A stretch of DNA of 64,000 bases from Agapanthus africanus (lineage: Eukaryota; Streptophyta; Magnoliopsida; Asparagales; Amaryllidaceae): the NCBI GenBank assembly GCA_030015575.1, contig CM057347.1:407062248-407126247 (forward strand). Direction: 5' to 3'. Below, piece by piece: positions 21,082-33,905 of the stretch (its first letter is position 1; each line of letters opens with the position of its first letter). The notes under the pieces are model-generated. The model was not told where the DNA came from and ran no database searches. It worked only from the letters and a program-made list of their open reading frames with translations. Both the position numbers and the translations under genes were made by a program.

Positions 21082-22016
21082 GGTAAGATCTAATCTTTCT
21101 TTTGCTTTGATATTTTTATTTATGATTAGGATAAAGTATGTAATTATTAAAAATGTAATTTTTTAAGAAAAAGTATAGGTCTTATCAATTTAAAATATAA
21201 TTATTGTGTTATGCATGTATGCCTAGGATCTATAATAAAAAAAAAGGAAAATTAATAATAATTTCAATATATATGCTCTCATAATTATAACATTCAAACC
21301 AATTTATTATATATTAATTAATCCATGTCATTGATACTAGTTATATATTTGAAAACCTATTTGTTTATTTAACTTAATATTTTAGATAATTTATATTTCT
21401 TTATTTGTCCAATGAATTAGTGAGTTTTGAAATCAAGAATTATTATAAATTATTTATACTATCCATTTTTATACACGTATAGTTTAATATCATTTTTAAA
21501 CTTAAAATTACTAGACTTTTGAATTAGTAGAAGGAAATGTAATTTATACAATGATGTTTAATTTTTTTTTTTTTTTAAAATAAATTAATTGTTTCTGAGC
21601 TGAACAATCAATTTAAGCAAAAATTGAATTTAAGCATTGGAGTTTTGTTAATTAGAATTTAGATTTACAAGATCTCCAAATTTTTAATAAATTTGTTTTA
21701 ACCCTCAAATTGCAGTAAAGATATAATATCCGGTTATTCTCTAGTCCCTGAAAATATTCAAGTAAGGTTATGTTAATGTAAAATTATATGTAGCTCATTA
21801 AAATTTCATATAATTCATTTTATCATTCTTTCTAAATTAATTATTGAAATACTTTAAAATAATATATAAAAATTATTTTATACGTTTATAAGAGAGTTGT
21901 GGATATGATTTAAATAGACTTAAAAGTATAAATGGTATATTAACATTATTGTATCACGTTATAGGATCTCATGACATTTGAAATTACTGTTGTGATGAGC
22001 TTAAGTTATCTTCGAT
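21082..22016 (+). repeat. AT-rich block A, copy 3
   Basis: 935 bp. It ends TTCGAT at 22016 and continues into CACGGTAAGT instead of viral DNA, so this right edge probably shows the sequence as it was before the viral piece joined. Confidence 0.88.
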
Positions 22017-22434
22017 CACGGTAAGTATTATACTCATATATTACAACTTATGATATAAGCGTTATTCCTTATATTTCGCTATCATATGTTTCTATTCTTG
22101 ACTGCTCAATCCTTTATAATCATATTTATGTTTTCGAGCATCTGATCAAATTATTACATGCTTGTAATCACTACGGTTGACGATTACTGTATACTCGACT
22201 TTATAGTGAGTATAGATTATTGAGATTATTACTTATATTACCATGATTGTGATATATCTCCTTGATCTATTGTCCTTCCTTAAGATATACATTTGAATTA
22301 AATGGTTTATAGGGTGTACATGGATAGGAGTTTAGCTGTGCCAGCGTCCTATGGATGTGCCGCGTTAGGCCGCTGCTGTAGGCCCCAGGATTTTTTCCGC
22401 TATAGGCAACTCGTTATACACCATACTGGATGCG
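22017..22434 (+). other. Non-coding sequence continuing block A, left half
   Basis: No gene. It starts with a second splice-donor-like GTAAGT (22022) and contains a GC-richer part (22330-22434). It was split at GGTAC by the LARD insertion and resumes at 30275. It may be part of an old LTR, but no partner LTR was found. Confidence 0.35.
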
Positions 22435-22439
22435 GGTAC

Positions 22440-24237
22440 TGTTGGGACTTCACCCGCGCGCGCAGACATGCATATTTTGGAAAATGAATGGTTTGAAGAA
22501 ATAGTTGCGCACGCGAGCTCGGTCTCATTTTAAAATTTATAAATCGCAAGTGTACGGCGCGTTGTAGCGAGCCGACAAGTACGGGTCGATCTACAGGGAA
22601 TTGGTGATTATGTATTGTTGCTTAAGGTTTGAGAAATAAAGAATTAGGATTTGTTGTCACGAATTATAAAATACGAAAACTAGAAACAAGTTAAGAAGAA
22701 ATGTGGCCGTTGGTTTGGCTCGGATGGTCGAATCGTGACGATTTCTTTGACACTCTCTTGATTAAGAGTTGTCTGTACTTGTTTCGATCCCGAAGTGAAG
22801 CATGACTTGTCAAGGCGGTTGCGAAGCACAAATCATCAAGTTATCGGATTTTGACGCAAAACACGAAACGAATCCGTTTTGTTCACTTACCGTTTGTATG
22901 TCCAAGCTTGAGATATCAACACTAAGCACAAGAGTTAGTAAGCATACCACAACATCAAAAACACAAATTAGTGAGAGAGAGCAAGTAGTTTTAGTGTTAA
23001 GTTTGCTAAGTGTTTGTGATAGTATAGGGTATATGAAAACAAGAAGTGTGTCGAGCAACTTGTAAAAAAATACCATATCTAAACTTAGCAAGCTCAACAC
23101 TAAATTGATTCTAATCTTAAGCTTGCAAAATGTGGTTTTTAGAAAGATATGGTATGTGATGAGGTTACCAAGTAACCATGGAATCAAAATACCATATCAA
23201 ACCAATCCAAGTTACAATCTTAAGTTTATAAGCACATGAAACATTAACAAGAGGAGGAGGAAGGCAAAGCCATTTATCTTGCATTCTTACCATTATCACA
23301 ACCAAGAGATTACTCAAACATAATAACAAAAGAATTGAAAATAACAAGAAGAAAATAAATAAAGCAAAAAGAAAGCAATTATATTAACACTTGAATGAGT
23401 TGAGATACAAGGTGTTGGTTACTTGTTCAACCTCCATAATGAAACTCTCAAATGAAAGCTTCAAGAGGGAAGAAGAAGAAAAAAACCAAGCATAAGCTCA
23501 TACAACTCTTAAGCTAAACCAAAAACTAAACTAAACTATGGAATACATGCATCTTATTTTTTTACATGCCCCTTCTCTCTAAATCTGTTATGGTATTTAT
23601 AGGCTCAACACCAGAATAAACAAACAATAAAAATATGATGATGTGATCATAATAAACAACCAGAAGAAAAATGTGGACATTTGGAGACAGGGGGCGGTGG
23701 TGCTGGTCATTTAGGGGGTCTCGCCGGTCCAATCTTGGGCAATGTGGCTCATGTTGGTATGGTGCACTCGAGTGCTATCGATGATCTCTCTCTGGTGCTG
23801 CTGTTTGATTTCTCTATTTAATCCTGATTTGTGCTCAGAAGATTTAGAGGGAAACTTGATACTTTATATCACATCAATACTTTTTGCATTAACTCACAAC
23901 TCAACTCACACATGCCCACTTACATAAGTTGTGCCAAGGCAGCCCCATCATGGTCCAAGGATCAAAGAGCTAGTAGTCACACTTGTAATGTGTTGGACCA
24001 AAATTATGTATACTTTTATTTGTTGCATAAGAATTCTTTGAATATCGATCGGTTTTCTGTTCTGATTGCAGTGTCAGCTCACAAATGTCATATCCCTGAT
24101 TTTGAGTATGCTTTTCAGTATTTTGTCATGAATACCTATAATCTGTATTTACTGAGCAGACACTGGTTAATAGTACCGATATATACAAAATTGATAATGA
24201 ATGAGTGGTATTAAAATGCAGTTTTCTATGATGAACA
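22440..24237 (-). mobile_element. LARD 3' LTR
   Basis: 1,798 bp, TGTTGGGAC to GATGAACA on the plus strand. It pairs with 28464-30269. Short ORFs inside appear in both copies and are not genes. Confidence 0.9.
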
Positions 24238-24256
24238 AATAACCCCAAACTTATCT
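24238..24256 (-). promoter_or_regulatory. LARD polypurine tract
   Basis: On the minus strand GATAAGTTTGGGGTTATT abuts the TG of the 3' LTR, where plus-strand DNA synthesis would be primed. Confidence 0.65.
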
Positions 24257-26020
24257 TTTGCTCGTCCCGAGCAAAATAAAATCCTAACCTCATTTTCGCA
24301 GGGAACGCGATTGCATTGAGCACGTGTAACAAGCCGTTAAAATTCTAGGTTTCCCTAGTAGGAGGAGTGTTGTCTCCTGAGGCTTTTCAGCGGATTACAC
24401 TCACAAAATCCTGTCAAGTTAGTGTTCGTGAAGAAACTGTTGATTCTAATCTTAAGGTTAAGGATCAAAGCTAGAAGTTCTATTATCCTAGTTAGAAACG
24501 TTAAACCCTATTTTTCACTCCTCTCAATTTATTTAACATAAGCTCATACACGTCTTTACGTGGTTGTGCGAAATAGTATTGATAAGTTTTAAGAACTTGA
24601 TTAGGGTCATCATGTCATAAATACGGACCAAGATAGATTTCTAAAGGATCTCACGAGTTTGAAAAGACTTAAGATTTTCTCAAGTTTCATTCTCCAGTTA
24701 GGTTTCAAGTCAGAATTTCTATCATTTTTAATAGAGAACCATGTCTTATTTTTCACTCCTACCTTTCACCTGTTGTTGTTCATACACACCTTTCGTGATC
24801 GTGCAAAAAGTTTTTATAAATATAAACCTTCATATCTCCGCTAAAAAAACTGTTTATGATAGAAAACTCGTCTCCGCCAAGATTATTCTCCCACAAAGAA
24901 CCGTGAGGACTTTTAACTTGGAGAGAACACTTGCTTAACTTATTTTATTTGGCAATTGGAAACTTAACGAGTTTTGGGTCAATGACTCCAAAACCAGATG
25001 GTTTTAGGGCATTAGGTATGGAGACATCCCTGAGACTTAATTACCCAAGTTACCAAGGTCACAAAACAAAAGACTCATTTAGTTTGCGTTTAAATATTCT
25101 GAAAGCAGTGAGAACGGAGATATAGCCAGTTTTTTCTTTTTAATCCGAAAACGTGTTCATGTGGATAAGGTGTGTAATCACTCCAACAAGGTTCCAGATG
25201 GATTATTTTTCAAACTTTTAGCTTCTATTAAAATCTCAATAATATCCTTCATATCTACTTCACTTTGTGAACTATTCTTGATGTTACTTAATTCAGAACA
25301 AACATGTTTGATCCTAAAGGTTTTTATCCATTTTCAAAAATTTTGAAGTCATGTCAGACATTCATCTAATTCTCAAAAACTCATGACACGTGTAAAATGA
25401 TATAAAAGACGTATATTAGATACGGTTAAACTCAAAGAAGGGTTATTTTTCAGGTTTTCATTCTCTCGAAAAAGATTTAGTTATTTCTATCTTATCATCC
25501 GAATCGTCAGATTTCGAGTCTAAGTTCCCCCGCTAGCTAACATGACGAAAAGTTTTTATGTTTTGGAAATTTTTTCAATTTTTATGGGTTTTAAAATGTA
25601 TGCAATGCAGAATATACACAAGATGCAGCAAAATAAATGGAGTGCTCACCCCCAAACTTGAGTTTTACGATGTCCTCATCGTTGCCCCCATCCCCGGTAG
25701 CTAGACTTAGACATCAGGGTGAGAATTTATTCACAAAAAAAGAAAAAAACTAAGACTAATTACAGTATATACAAGTTAAGAGATTGTGTTAGTTCAGAAA
25801 TTAATACCAGCCATTCAAAAATTTTGTCGATATATGGCCAAGGCTGGTAAAAGAAAAGGTATATAAACAAGAAAAAGAAAAAGAAAATGTTGGTTGTATG
25901 GTTAGTAGTTAGTAAAAGGCATGGGTGCATGAAGGTAGGGATCAGAAGACGCTGAGTCAAAGAATTGTTGCCCGAATGAATTGTATGTTCAAGAAATATG
26001 TGTTGAGTTCCGAGGTCAGG
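24257..26020 (-). other. LARD 3' non-coding interior
   Basis: About 1.8 kb between the gag-like ORF and the 3' LTR, with no ORF or domain on either strand. In an autonomous Ty3 element this space would hold pol. Confidence 0.6.
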
Positions 26021-27194
26021 TTAGTTTAAAAACTGGAGTTCATCCTCAAAAAGTTTAGCAAAAGAAATGTTTGTAGGCCAAATTGATCCTGACTCAAACT
26101 CACCAAGAATATCAAGTTCATCCGCAAATATCTCCTCAAAACATGGCATGAAAGAATGTTTCTTAAGGTTGCCTTCCTCCCTATACTCCTCCATAATCCT
26201 ACTCTCATTGCTACAGCTCACATCTTCCAATACAAGCTCTCCCTCATCACATTCATATATGGGTAGGTCCATGTTATCTAAAAAAGTAGGTTCCCATACT
26301 AACGTTTCTTCCGATATAATATCAGTAGGTGATACAAAAATTGTGGGTTCCTGATCCTTGATTTCCTCTAACAATCTATCCCGGCCATACCTATCAAATT
26401 TACAAGCTCCCTCTTTTAAAATTGGAGTGCAAAATTCAGTTGGTGCGAGAATTTCTTCTTCATGTATCGTTTAAATCAACCTCTAGATTATAAGTGACAA
26501 GAGGCTCAGTAGGTACCTGAAGGCTAGTGTTGGACTGACTTAGAGGGTTTTCTTGTTTGTCCTGATAACATTCAGTCAACTCAATTGTATCATCATCTAT
26601 GAAATCATCAAAATTTGTTTGATCGTTTATCTCACTCAGGTGACTTTCTAAATGACAGACATTTATATAATTAGGTTTCAATTGACAGTGTTCACTCCGT
26701 AGAATCCTCACAGCTAAATGTTTCACTTGTTCTTCAATTCTAGCCAATGATTGAGCTTGAGCAAGAAACAATTGCTCAGATTGTTGTATGAACAAGGCTA
26801 GCATCGCAGCTGTTTGATTCTCGACTGCAGTCATCACTTCAATACCTTTCTCTAAAGCGGTCAACCTAGCATCCATCTCACTATCATACCCTAATGGAGT
26901 GTCAGTTGTTTCAGGAAGGGAGGGTTATGACGGTGGTGATGCTAAAGTTGTCATCCCGTTGACCTCTTTCTCTAAATTTTCAATCATTTGATCTATGTTT
27001 GAAGTGAGACTGGGTTCAAGAGTTTTAGGTGGGTGACCGATATCAAAATTCTGGGATGGTTGGCCACTTCCTAAGATAGGACAGTTTTCATGAATGTGGG
27101 AAGAATCTTGGCAATTTGAACAAAAGAATTGGGTATGAGTATAAACAAAAGAATGTGGATCGTGAAGAATCAAATCAAACTGTGTATCACCCAT
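26021..27194 (-). pseudogene. LARD gag-like ORF, degraded
   Basis: Three open pieces read as one protein: 27194-26925, then 26876-26460 in the same frame after a single TAA at 26925, then a frame shift near 26460 into 26459-26021. Early on it has a cysteine-rich knuckle-like motif (CSNCQDSSHIHENCP, near residue 25). A helical and coiled-coil-prone middle follows (MDARLTALEKGIEVMTAVEN), then a very acidic C-terminal part. The position just inside the primer-site side and the knuckle suggest a nucleic-acid-binding gag-derived protein. The order is unusual, with the knuckle near the N-terminus, and no capsid-type core was recognised. I leave the function open. Confidence 0.5.
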
Positions 27195-28440
27195 ATCAAC
27201 AATAACTCACAAAATCTCAAAAACAAAGAATATCACACCCCTAGCATATATGTTATGCTAAGTCAACTAGACTTGCTCAAAAACTTGATTGTCAAAGTAA
27301 ACTATGTCGAGAAGCGGGCTCAAGATATACGGATCACAAAGCAAGGTAAGTGTAGAGATAAGAGGAGGTTTTCCAACGCTTTCGCAAAGTTCCTTAATTA
27401 GAATAACACTTTCTCTTTTGGCTGTTTCGCCGTGAACACTTGCCTAGACACCTTTTGAACGATATATCGTTAAGCGGTGTTCTAAACACATTCAACTTCT
27501 CCTAATGAGCACGAAGTCCTTAAAGTCAGAGTTCTAGTTGATTTTAAAATTACTGGGGGTATGTAAGAATGCAATTTTGTGATTTGTGGGCTACGGAAAA
27601 AGGTGATGAAATCCTTTACCGTATCTTATTTGGTTTCGTGCCCTTAATATCCGTATTAAGATGCAAATACGCAAATCAATAAAAGAATATAAGAAATCAA
27701 GCAAGCAAGCAATTCTTTTTTCGTTTTAAGCTTAAGCGCTGCAACAAATACGGGTTAGTTCTCTGTTCAATGGTGGAAAATTGTGCGAAGAATTCTGCAG
27801 AAAATAGAATATTGGAATGCGTCGGATCTGAGCGAAGGTGTTAGAAAAATACGTACCGATGCGATTTTGGGTTTAGAAACCCCCTTTGAAGTGATTACGG
27901 GTATTTGAATGTTCACTTACGCGGGTCAAACTATCCGGATCTTTGGCACTGTACTTCACTAATGTCTTGCAATTGAATTTGGACCTTGCTCCGCACGATC
28001 GCTTCTCGTAATCCCGTCGAAATCTGAAAATGTCGGAAAATACGATATTTAGTGCCAAAAGCGATATATCTGTCTAAACTCCTGCACACATAAAATTATA
28101 AAAATCAAACAATACCAATAGAGTACTAACAAGAAACTGGAGACACCACAAGATGAAAAAATCCAAAACACCCAGAGGGGACCGGCGGTGCCGGATTTCA
28201 AGGAATGTCGCCGGCCAATTTGAAAACTTTGGTGCTCGAATTTTGGGTGGGTTCTCTAGGTTATATTAATAATCTTTTGGTACACTTTGATTTTTCATTT
28301 TAATTACAGGGTGATTGCAGGTTACAACAACAGAGAGAAAAGTTAGAAAATTAAGTTTTTTGTTAGTTTTGAAGAAATTTGAGTTAATGGTTAGTTTGTT
28401 AGTACGAACCAGAAATAACAATACCTAATGACTACCAATT
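27195..28440 (-). other. LARD 5' leader
   Basis: About 1.2 kb between the primer-binding site and the gag-like ORF. No gene is seen. A long leader is usual for this kind of element and may hold the RNA packaging signal. Confidence 0.5.
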
Positions 28441-28457
28441 CCGCGGTAATGGCGCCA
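28441..28457 (-). promoter_or_regulatory. LARD primer-binding site
   Basis: On the minus strand TGGCGCCATTACCGCGG lies 6 bp inside the LTR. It is the TGGCGCC type used by Athila- and Tat-like Ty3 elements. Confidence 0.8.
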
Positions 28458-28463
28458 AAAACT

Positions 28464-30269
28464 TGTCGGGACTTCACCCGCGCGTGCAAACATGCATATT
28501 TTGGAAAATGAATGGTTTTAAGAAATAGTTGCACACGCGAGCCCGGTCTCGTTTTAAAATTTATAAACCGCACGTGCACGGCGCGTTGTAGCGAGCCGGC
28601 AAGTACGGGTCGATCCACAAGAAATTGGTGATTAGGTATTGTTGCTTAAGGTTCGAGAAATAAAGAATTAGGGTTTGTTGTCACGAATTATAAAATACGA
28701 AAACTAGAAACAAGTTAAGAAGAAAGGTAGTCGTTGCTTTGGATCGGATGGTTGAATCATGGCGATTTCTTCGACTCTCCCTTGATCTTGAGTTATCCAT
28801 CCTTGTTTCGATCCCGAAGTGAAGCATGACTTGTCAAGGCGGTTGCGAAGCACAAATCATCAAGTTATCGGATTTCGACGCAAAACACGAAACGAATCCG
28901 GTTTGTTCATTTACCGTTTGTATGTCCAAGTTTGAGGTATCAACACTAAGCACAAGGGTTAGTAAGAATACCACAATATCAAAAACACAAATTAGTGAGT
29001 GAGAGCAAGTAGTTTTAGTGTTAAGTTTGCTAAGTGTTTGTGATAGCATAGGGTATATGAAAACAAGAAGTGTGTCAAGCAACTTGTAACAAAATACCAT
29101 ATCTAAACTTAGCAACCTCAATACTAAATTGATTCTAACTTTAAGCTTGCAAAATGTGGTTTTTGGAGAGAATATGGTATGTGATGAGATTACCAAGTAA
29201 CTATGGAGTCAAAATACCATATCAAACAAATCCAAGTTACAATCTTAAGTTTATAACCACAATATAAGCACATGAAACATTAACAAGGGGAGGAGGAAGG
29301 CAAAGCCATTTACCTCACATTCTTACCATTATCACAACCAAGAGATTACTCAAACATAATAACAAAAGAATTGAAAATAACAAGAAGAAAATAAATAAAG
29401 CAAAAAGAAAGCAATTATATTAACACTTGAATGGATTGAGATACAAGGTGTTGGTTACTTGTTCAATCTCTATAATGAAACTCTCAAATGAAAGCTTCAA
29501 GAGGGAAGAAAAAGAAAAAACCAAGCATAAGCTCATACAACTCTCAAGCTAAACCAAAAACTAAACTAAACTATGGAATATGTGCATCTTATTTTTTTAC
29601 ATGCCCCTTCTCTCTAAATCTGTTATGGTATTTATAGGCTCAACACCAAAATAAACAAACAATAAAAAAATGATGATGTGATCACAATAAACAACCAGAA
29701 GAAAAATGGGGACATTTGGAGACAGGGGACCCGGTGGTGCCGGTCATTTAAGGGGGTCTCGCCGGTCCAATCTTGGGCAATGGGGCTCGTGTTGGTATGG
29801 TGCACTCGAGTGCTCTTCATGATCTCTCTGGTGCTGTTTGATTTCTCTATTTAATCCTGATTTTTGCTAAGAAGATTTGGAGGGAAACTTGATGATTTAT
29901 ATCACATCAATACTTTTTGCATTAACTCACACCTCAACTCACACATGCCCACTTGCACAAGTTGCACCAAGGCAGTCCCACCATGGTTCAAGAATCAAAG
30001 AGCCAGTGTCACACTTGTAATGCGTTGGACCAAAATTGTGTACACTTTTATTTGTTGCAAAATAACTCTTTGAATATCGATCGGTTTTCTGTTCTGATTG
30101 CAGTGTCAGCCCACAAATGTCATATCCGTGATTTTCAGTATATTTTCCAGTATTTTGTCACGAATACCTGTAATCTGTATTTACTTAGCAGACACTGGTT
30201 AATAGTACCGCTATATACAAAATTGATAATGAATAAGTGGTATTAAAATGCAATTTTCTGAGATGAACT
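28464..30269 (-). mobile_element. LARD 5' LTR
   Basis: 1,806 bp, TGTCGGGAC to GATGAACT, pairing with 22440-24237. The last base (T instead of A) has mutated, but the target duplication GGTAC follows directly. Confidence 0.9.
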
Positions 30270-30274
30270 GGTAC

Positions 30275-30929
30275 CTACATGACAACCTGGCCATTGATTC
30301 ATAAGTTGCAGCCCATTCCTGTAAATTACTTAATTCACCCTCGTTGTTTCTTATATACTCGATTTTCATTTTTATTCCAACCGCGTTTATTATATCCATA
30401 TGATTATATATGACATTTTGATTATAATCTATATTTTGAAATCAAACATCCTACTGTTATTCTTACCTCGATTCCTTTCTTTATATCATGAGCAACCATT
30501 TTGTTTTATTTTGTTGCTCACTTGCATAGGTTATTGTATGTGATTTAATATTTGCTGAACCGTGGTTTGCTTACTGCTTATTTTAATAAATTTTACAGAT
30601 AGCATAAAGTTCGAAGTGAGCTAGCAGGTCAACTCATTGAAGTATTTAAGGTTCTACTTTTGGCTAATAATTTTAGAATTTAATATTGTAATAAAGTGAT
30701 TTATAAGAAAATAATTTGAGAGTTTAGAGTTATTTAATTTTTTGATAGATGGCATATATTGGAATCTTTACTGATAATTTTTTTATTTAGGGTTTATTTT
30801 TATTTTGGAGATAAAATGATTTTTAGGCCTTGCAGTTTCTAGCGACGGTAATTGCGGCCGGTCACGCCAAAAATGTGTAATATTTAATAGATGAATTTGG
30901 GGAATGACCACCTAGGTTTGATTAGAGTG
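30275..30929 (+). other. Non-coding continuation after the LARD insertion
   Basis: Continues 22017-22434 across the GGTAC duplication. AT-rich, no ORF or RNA gene seen. The left boundary of the following Copia LTR cannot be placed; similarity to the 3' LTR at 40569-41022 is visible only from about 30930. Confidence 0.4.
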
Positions 30930-31225
30930 GGAGAGGCGGCCAAGAGCGGTCACGAATAAAGAGAGATTTTGTGAGAGAGGGTATTTATCTGTAAAGAAAG
31001 GTGAGAAGTTGGTGTAATCTTTTGTAATTCTTTTTCATAGTGGAAGTTCCCATCGCGATTGCAGGATTATCTGCTAGTTATGCCGAACTTAGGTAAATAT
31101 TGTGTATTTTTGTTGGTGTGTTCTTTTCGTATTATTTGGTATATGCCAGATAGTTCTTTTTCAATATACCCTAAAACAAAGGTCTTGAATTTCCATTGCC
31201 TAGCAGATACGTAATCCTTACAACA
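30930..31225 (+). mobile_element. Copia-P 5' LTR, 3' part
   Basis: Aligned with about 40725-41022 (shared TATTTATCTGTAAAG, CATCGCG, and the end CCTTACAACA). The upstream third of the LTR is missing or too diverged to recognise. Confidence 0.7.
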
Positions 31226-31286
31226 AATGGTTACAGAGCATCAGACTCGGTGATTCGGAGATTTTAGGAAGATGACAGCTAAAAAC
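31226..31286 (+). pseudogene. Copia-P primer site and gag start
   Basis: AATGGTTACAGAGC is a mutated methionine-tRNA primer site. The gag ATG at 31273 gives M-T-A-K and is interrupted at once by a solo LTR. The same reading frame resumes at about 33349 (KYKIEKFDGRNNFSLW). Confidence 0.65.
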
Positions 31287-33345
31287 TGTTAGGATATGGT
31301 GCTATCGTTGCAACATTTGCGAACCAAGGTGGAATTTAAAACAAGAATTTTTGAAGCAAACACCACAATCCGAAAACCTTAAATCATCCATACATTAGTA
31401 GTTGTCAAAATCTAGAGAGCATAAAAAACTAAATTAGGAGTTTAGAGATGGCTATAACCTTTATAGCGTGTCCACTCTCTGGTGGACGACCCAAATTAGA
31501 CTCTATGGCCAAAGGATCGAGCTTGCTTGTGGACCTTCTTACCGAAGATGATCCAATTCGAAGAAAATCCAATCCAACCTTCAAATTCACCAAAGAACTC
31601 TTCTTTGTGAAGTAACTTGCTCTCACAATTTACTAGAATAGAGAGGTAGAAGATTATGTAAAGAAAACTCTCTCTTTTCTTTTAGTTCTTTCTTCTCCAG
31701 AAAACATGAAGAGGAGGAAGAAGAAGCTCTCATATTTTTTGCTTAGAAAAATTACGAAGAGAATGAGAAAAAATATTATTCTCATATCTTTCTCAATTTC
31801 TCTCTTCCACATATCACTTGAAAGAGGGTGGGTATGGATGTGGCCCCCATCTCTTTAACATGGCGTCCACATGCCACAAATGACAAATGGAGTATATGTA
31901 TTATATACAAATACATTGTATGTATCCATATACGTACAAAAGAGAGAGTGAATATGTATCATATACATAAACAATATTATATATATATATATATATATTT
32001 ATATAAAGAGAGAGAATAAATTTATCATATACATAAACATATTATGTATCATATACATAATAATACAATAGTATCATATACTAATGAGAGAGGGAGTGTG
32101 TGTATCATATACACAATACCAACAACCATATCACATATATGGGTATTTAGTCAACACTTGACTTAATAATCTGGTTTATAAATAAACCGACCAGTATTAT
32201 CAAATGTCTGATTAATTCACGCGTATCATATACATTTGTTTAATTGAAATCCCACACATATCTCTATACGCATGCCACATCATCATTTCACCTGAGCAGA
32301 GAAACCCTCTGTGTGGAATTCTAAAGACTCAATAATATGTTGGCAGTGAGTTATTGGATCATATCCATAACCCACAAGTATGTCAGCCGCACTAGCTGTA
32401 TGTAATGTCTACTAAGATATATGTCAAAAGAAAGGTCGACAAGCAAACTCATCCGTACCCAACAGAGCGTATCAATGACGATCACCGTATAGTCTGGTCT
32501 CTTCGACGAAGAGTGTCTCATTCCAGGTCTGGGGGTAGATCCTGTCAGACCCTCAATAACGCAATAAGTCATGCCGATGTCAAACTCATAACCATCCAAG
32601 ATACAACTGATAACACTTATCAGTTTATCTCAACCTCCCTCGCTAAGTACTTAGGGTTATAGTGTATCAAGTACAGCGCGACATCAACTCCCTATACCGG
32701 GAGAGACGAATCTTATCTCGATTGCTCACTGTCTCTATGTGCTTTGAGACCGTACACAACTAAAACCTGTATACAAAGCACTTTAAAGACGTGGTTGGGT
32801 AGTAATCAATGTACAGTGGAAACATACACAAGACACTATGACGATCTCAAGTCAAAAAACAACCATGTACTCATGTCACTGGAGAACTGCTATCTAAAAA
32901 TAGGTATAATGCCATCTAGGAGTTCTCGGCGAGTTCGCTCGGTGTACTCATTCTCCAATGAGCACCTGTATACAATCTTTGGTGTCAAACACCAATGGTT
33001 GTGGGACCAACCATCGCCCTGGTCGGGGTCAAAAAACGTATACACTAATCTACTATGGAGTACCGATGCACAGTCTCGATACTTCCACGACTAGGAATAT
33101 TTGAGGATGTTCTTATGGACTACTCAGGTCCCACTAGTATGATCGCATCATAATCCTGGTAGTTAAGCAAAAATCCTATGGGTTTTATCAACATGTATTA
33201 GTGATACGTAATAACAAGTAAAATATATACACATGAAAGATAAAGACAAACCAGATAGTATACTATCATATCGAGTAAGAATTTTCTGTATATATATGTC
33301 CAAGCATAATTACAATAATTGCCTCTAGGGCACACATATCTAACA
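31287..33345 (-). mobile_element. Solo LTR of the Copia-I/II family
   Basis: 2,059 bp with TGTTAG...CTAACA ends. On the minus strand it begins TGTTAGATATGTGTGCCC and matches the LTRs at 42239, 45579, 49940 and 57674 (TGTTGGATAT, then GCCCT, then CAATTATTG). No internal sequence remains, as expected after LTR-LTR recombination. A clean 5-bp target duplication is not visible (AAAAC against TAAAG). It contains an AT dinucleotide run at 31979-31998. Confidence 0.75.
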
Positions 33346-33547
33346 TAAAGTACAAGATAGAGAAGTTCGACGGTCGTAACAATTTCAGTTTATGGAAGTT
33401 AGAGGTGACCACAGTTTTGAAGCAGCAGGGCGTTCACAAGATAGTTTTCGCAAGAGATAAGATACCGAAAGAGACTACAAATATAGAGTTGGAGGCGGTA
33501 GAAGAGAAGGCGCACAGTTTGTTGCATCTTTACTTAGCGGACGTGGT
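33346..33547 (+). pseudogene. Copia-P gag, second piece
   Basis: The open frame KYKIEKFDGRNNFSLWKLEV, then HSLLHLYLAD is the N-terminal Copia gag region, continuing from 31286. It is cut at 33547 by a solo LTR and resumes at 37788. Confidence 0.75.
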
Positions 33548-33905
33548 TGTAGAGTGTTTTTCGTCACCCCATTGAGATGGGAATGCACATGCATGTTAGG
33601 CGTATTACAGATTCTCCCTGCCTAGGGTAGGCCGGGGTTTATTGATTGTGGGGATCCGAATCTCTGGCAATCGCAGACTAAGAAATCATTAATTACCCCT
33701 CGCTTTTAGAGCAAGAGGACCTCCGATTGACGAGTAAAACTAGTTATGCGAACTCAATGTGTAGTGTGTGTATGTTGTGTTTTGAAGGGGTCTTGAACGT
33801 ATCGGGGGCCTCGCAGAGTTTACAGGGGTCTAGCTACCCGGATAGCGGGCTAGAGGTCAAAGGGGACTAGCAGCCCCCTTGCAAGGTACAGGGCAGCGTC
33901 TGTTT

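Larger units (their letters stand above)
22440..30269 (-). mobile_element. LARD-type non-autonomous LTR retrotransposon
   Basis: A 7,830-bp element with about 1.8-kb LTRs (22440-24237 and 28464-30269) and a perfect target duplication GGTAC (22435-22439 and 30270-30274). The primer site next to the right LTR and the polypurine tract next to the left LTR both show minus-strand orientation. The 4.2-kb interior has one degraded gag-like ORF and no protease, reverse transcriptase, RNase H or integrase. TGGCGCC-type priming and long LTRs suggest an Athila- or Tat-related Ty3 origin. Confidence 0.9.

Noticed and set aside
22302..22487. 61-codon plus-strand ORF
   Set aside because: It crosses the LARD insertion site at 22435-22440, so it cannot be an old gene.
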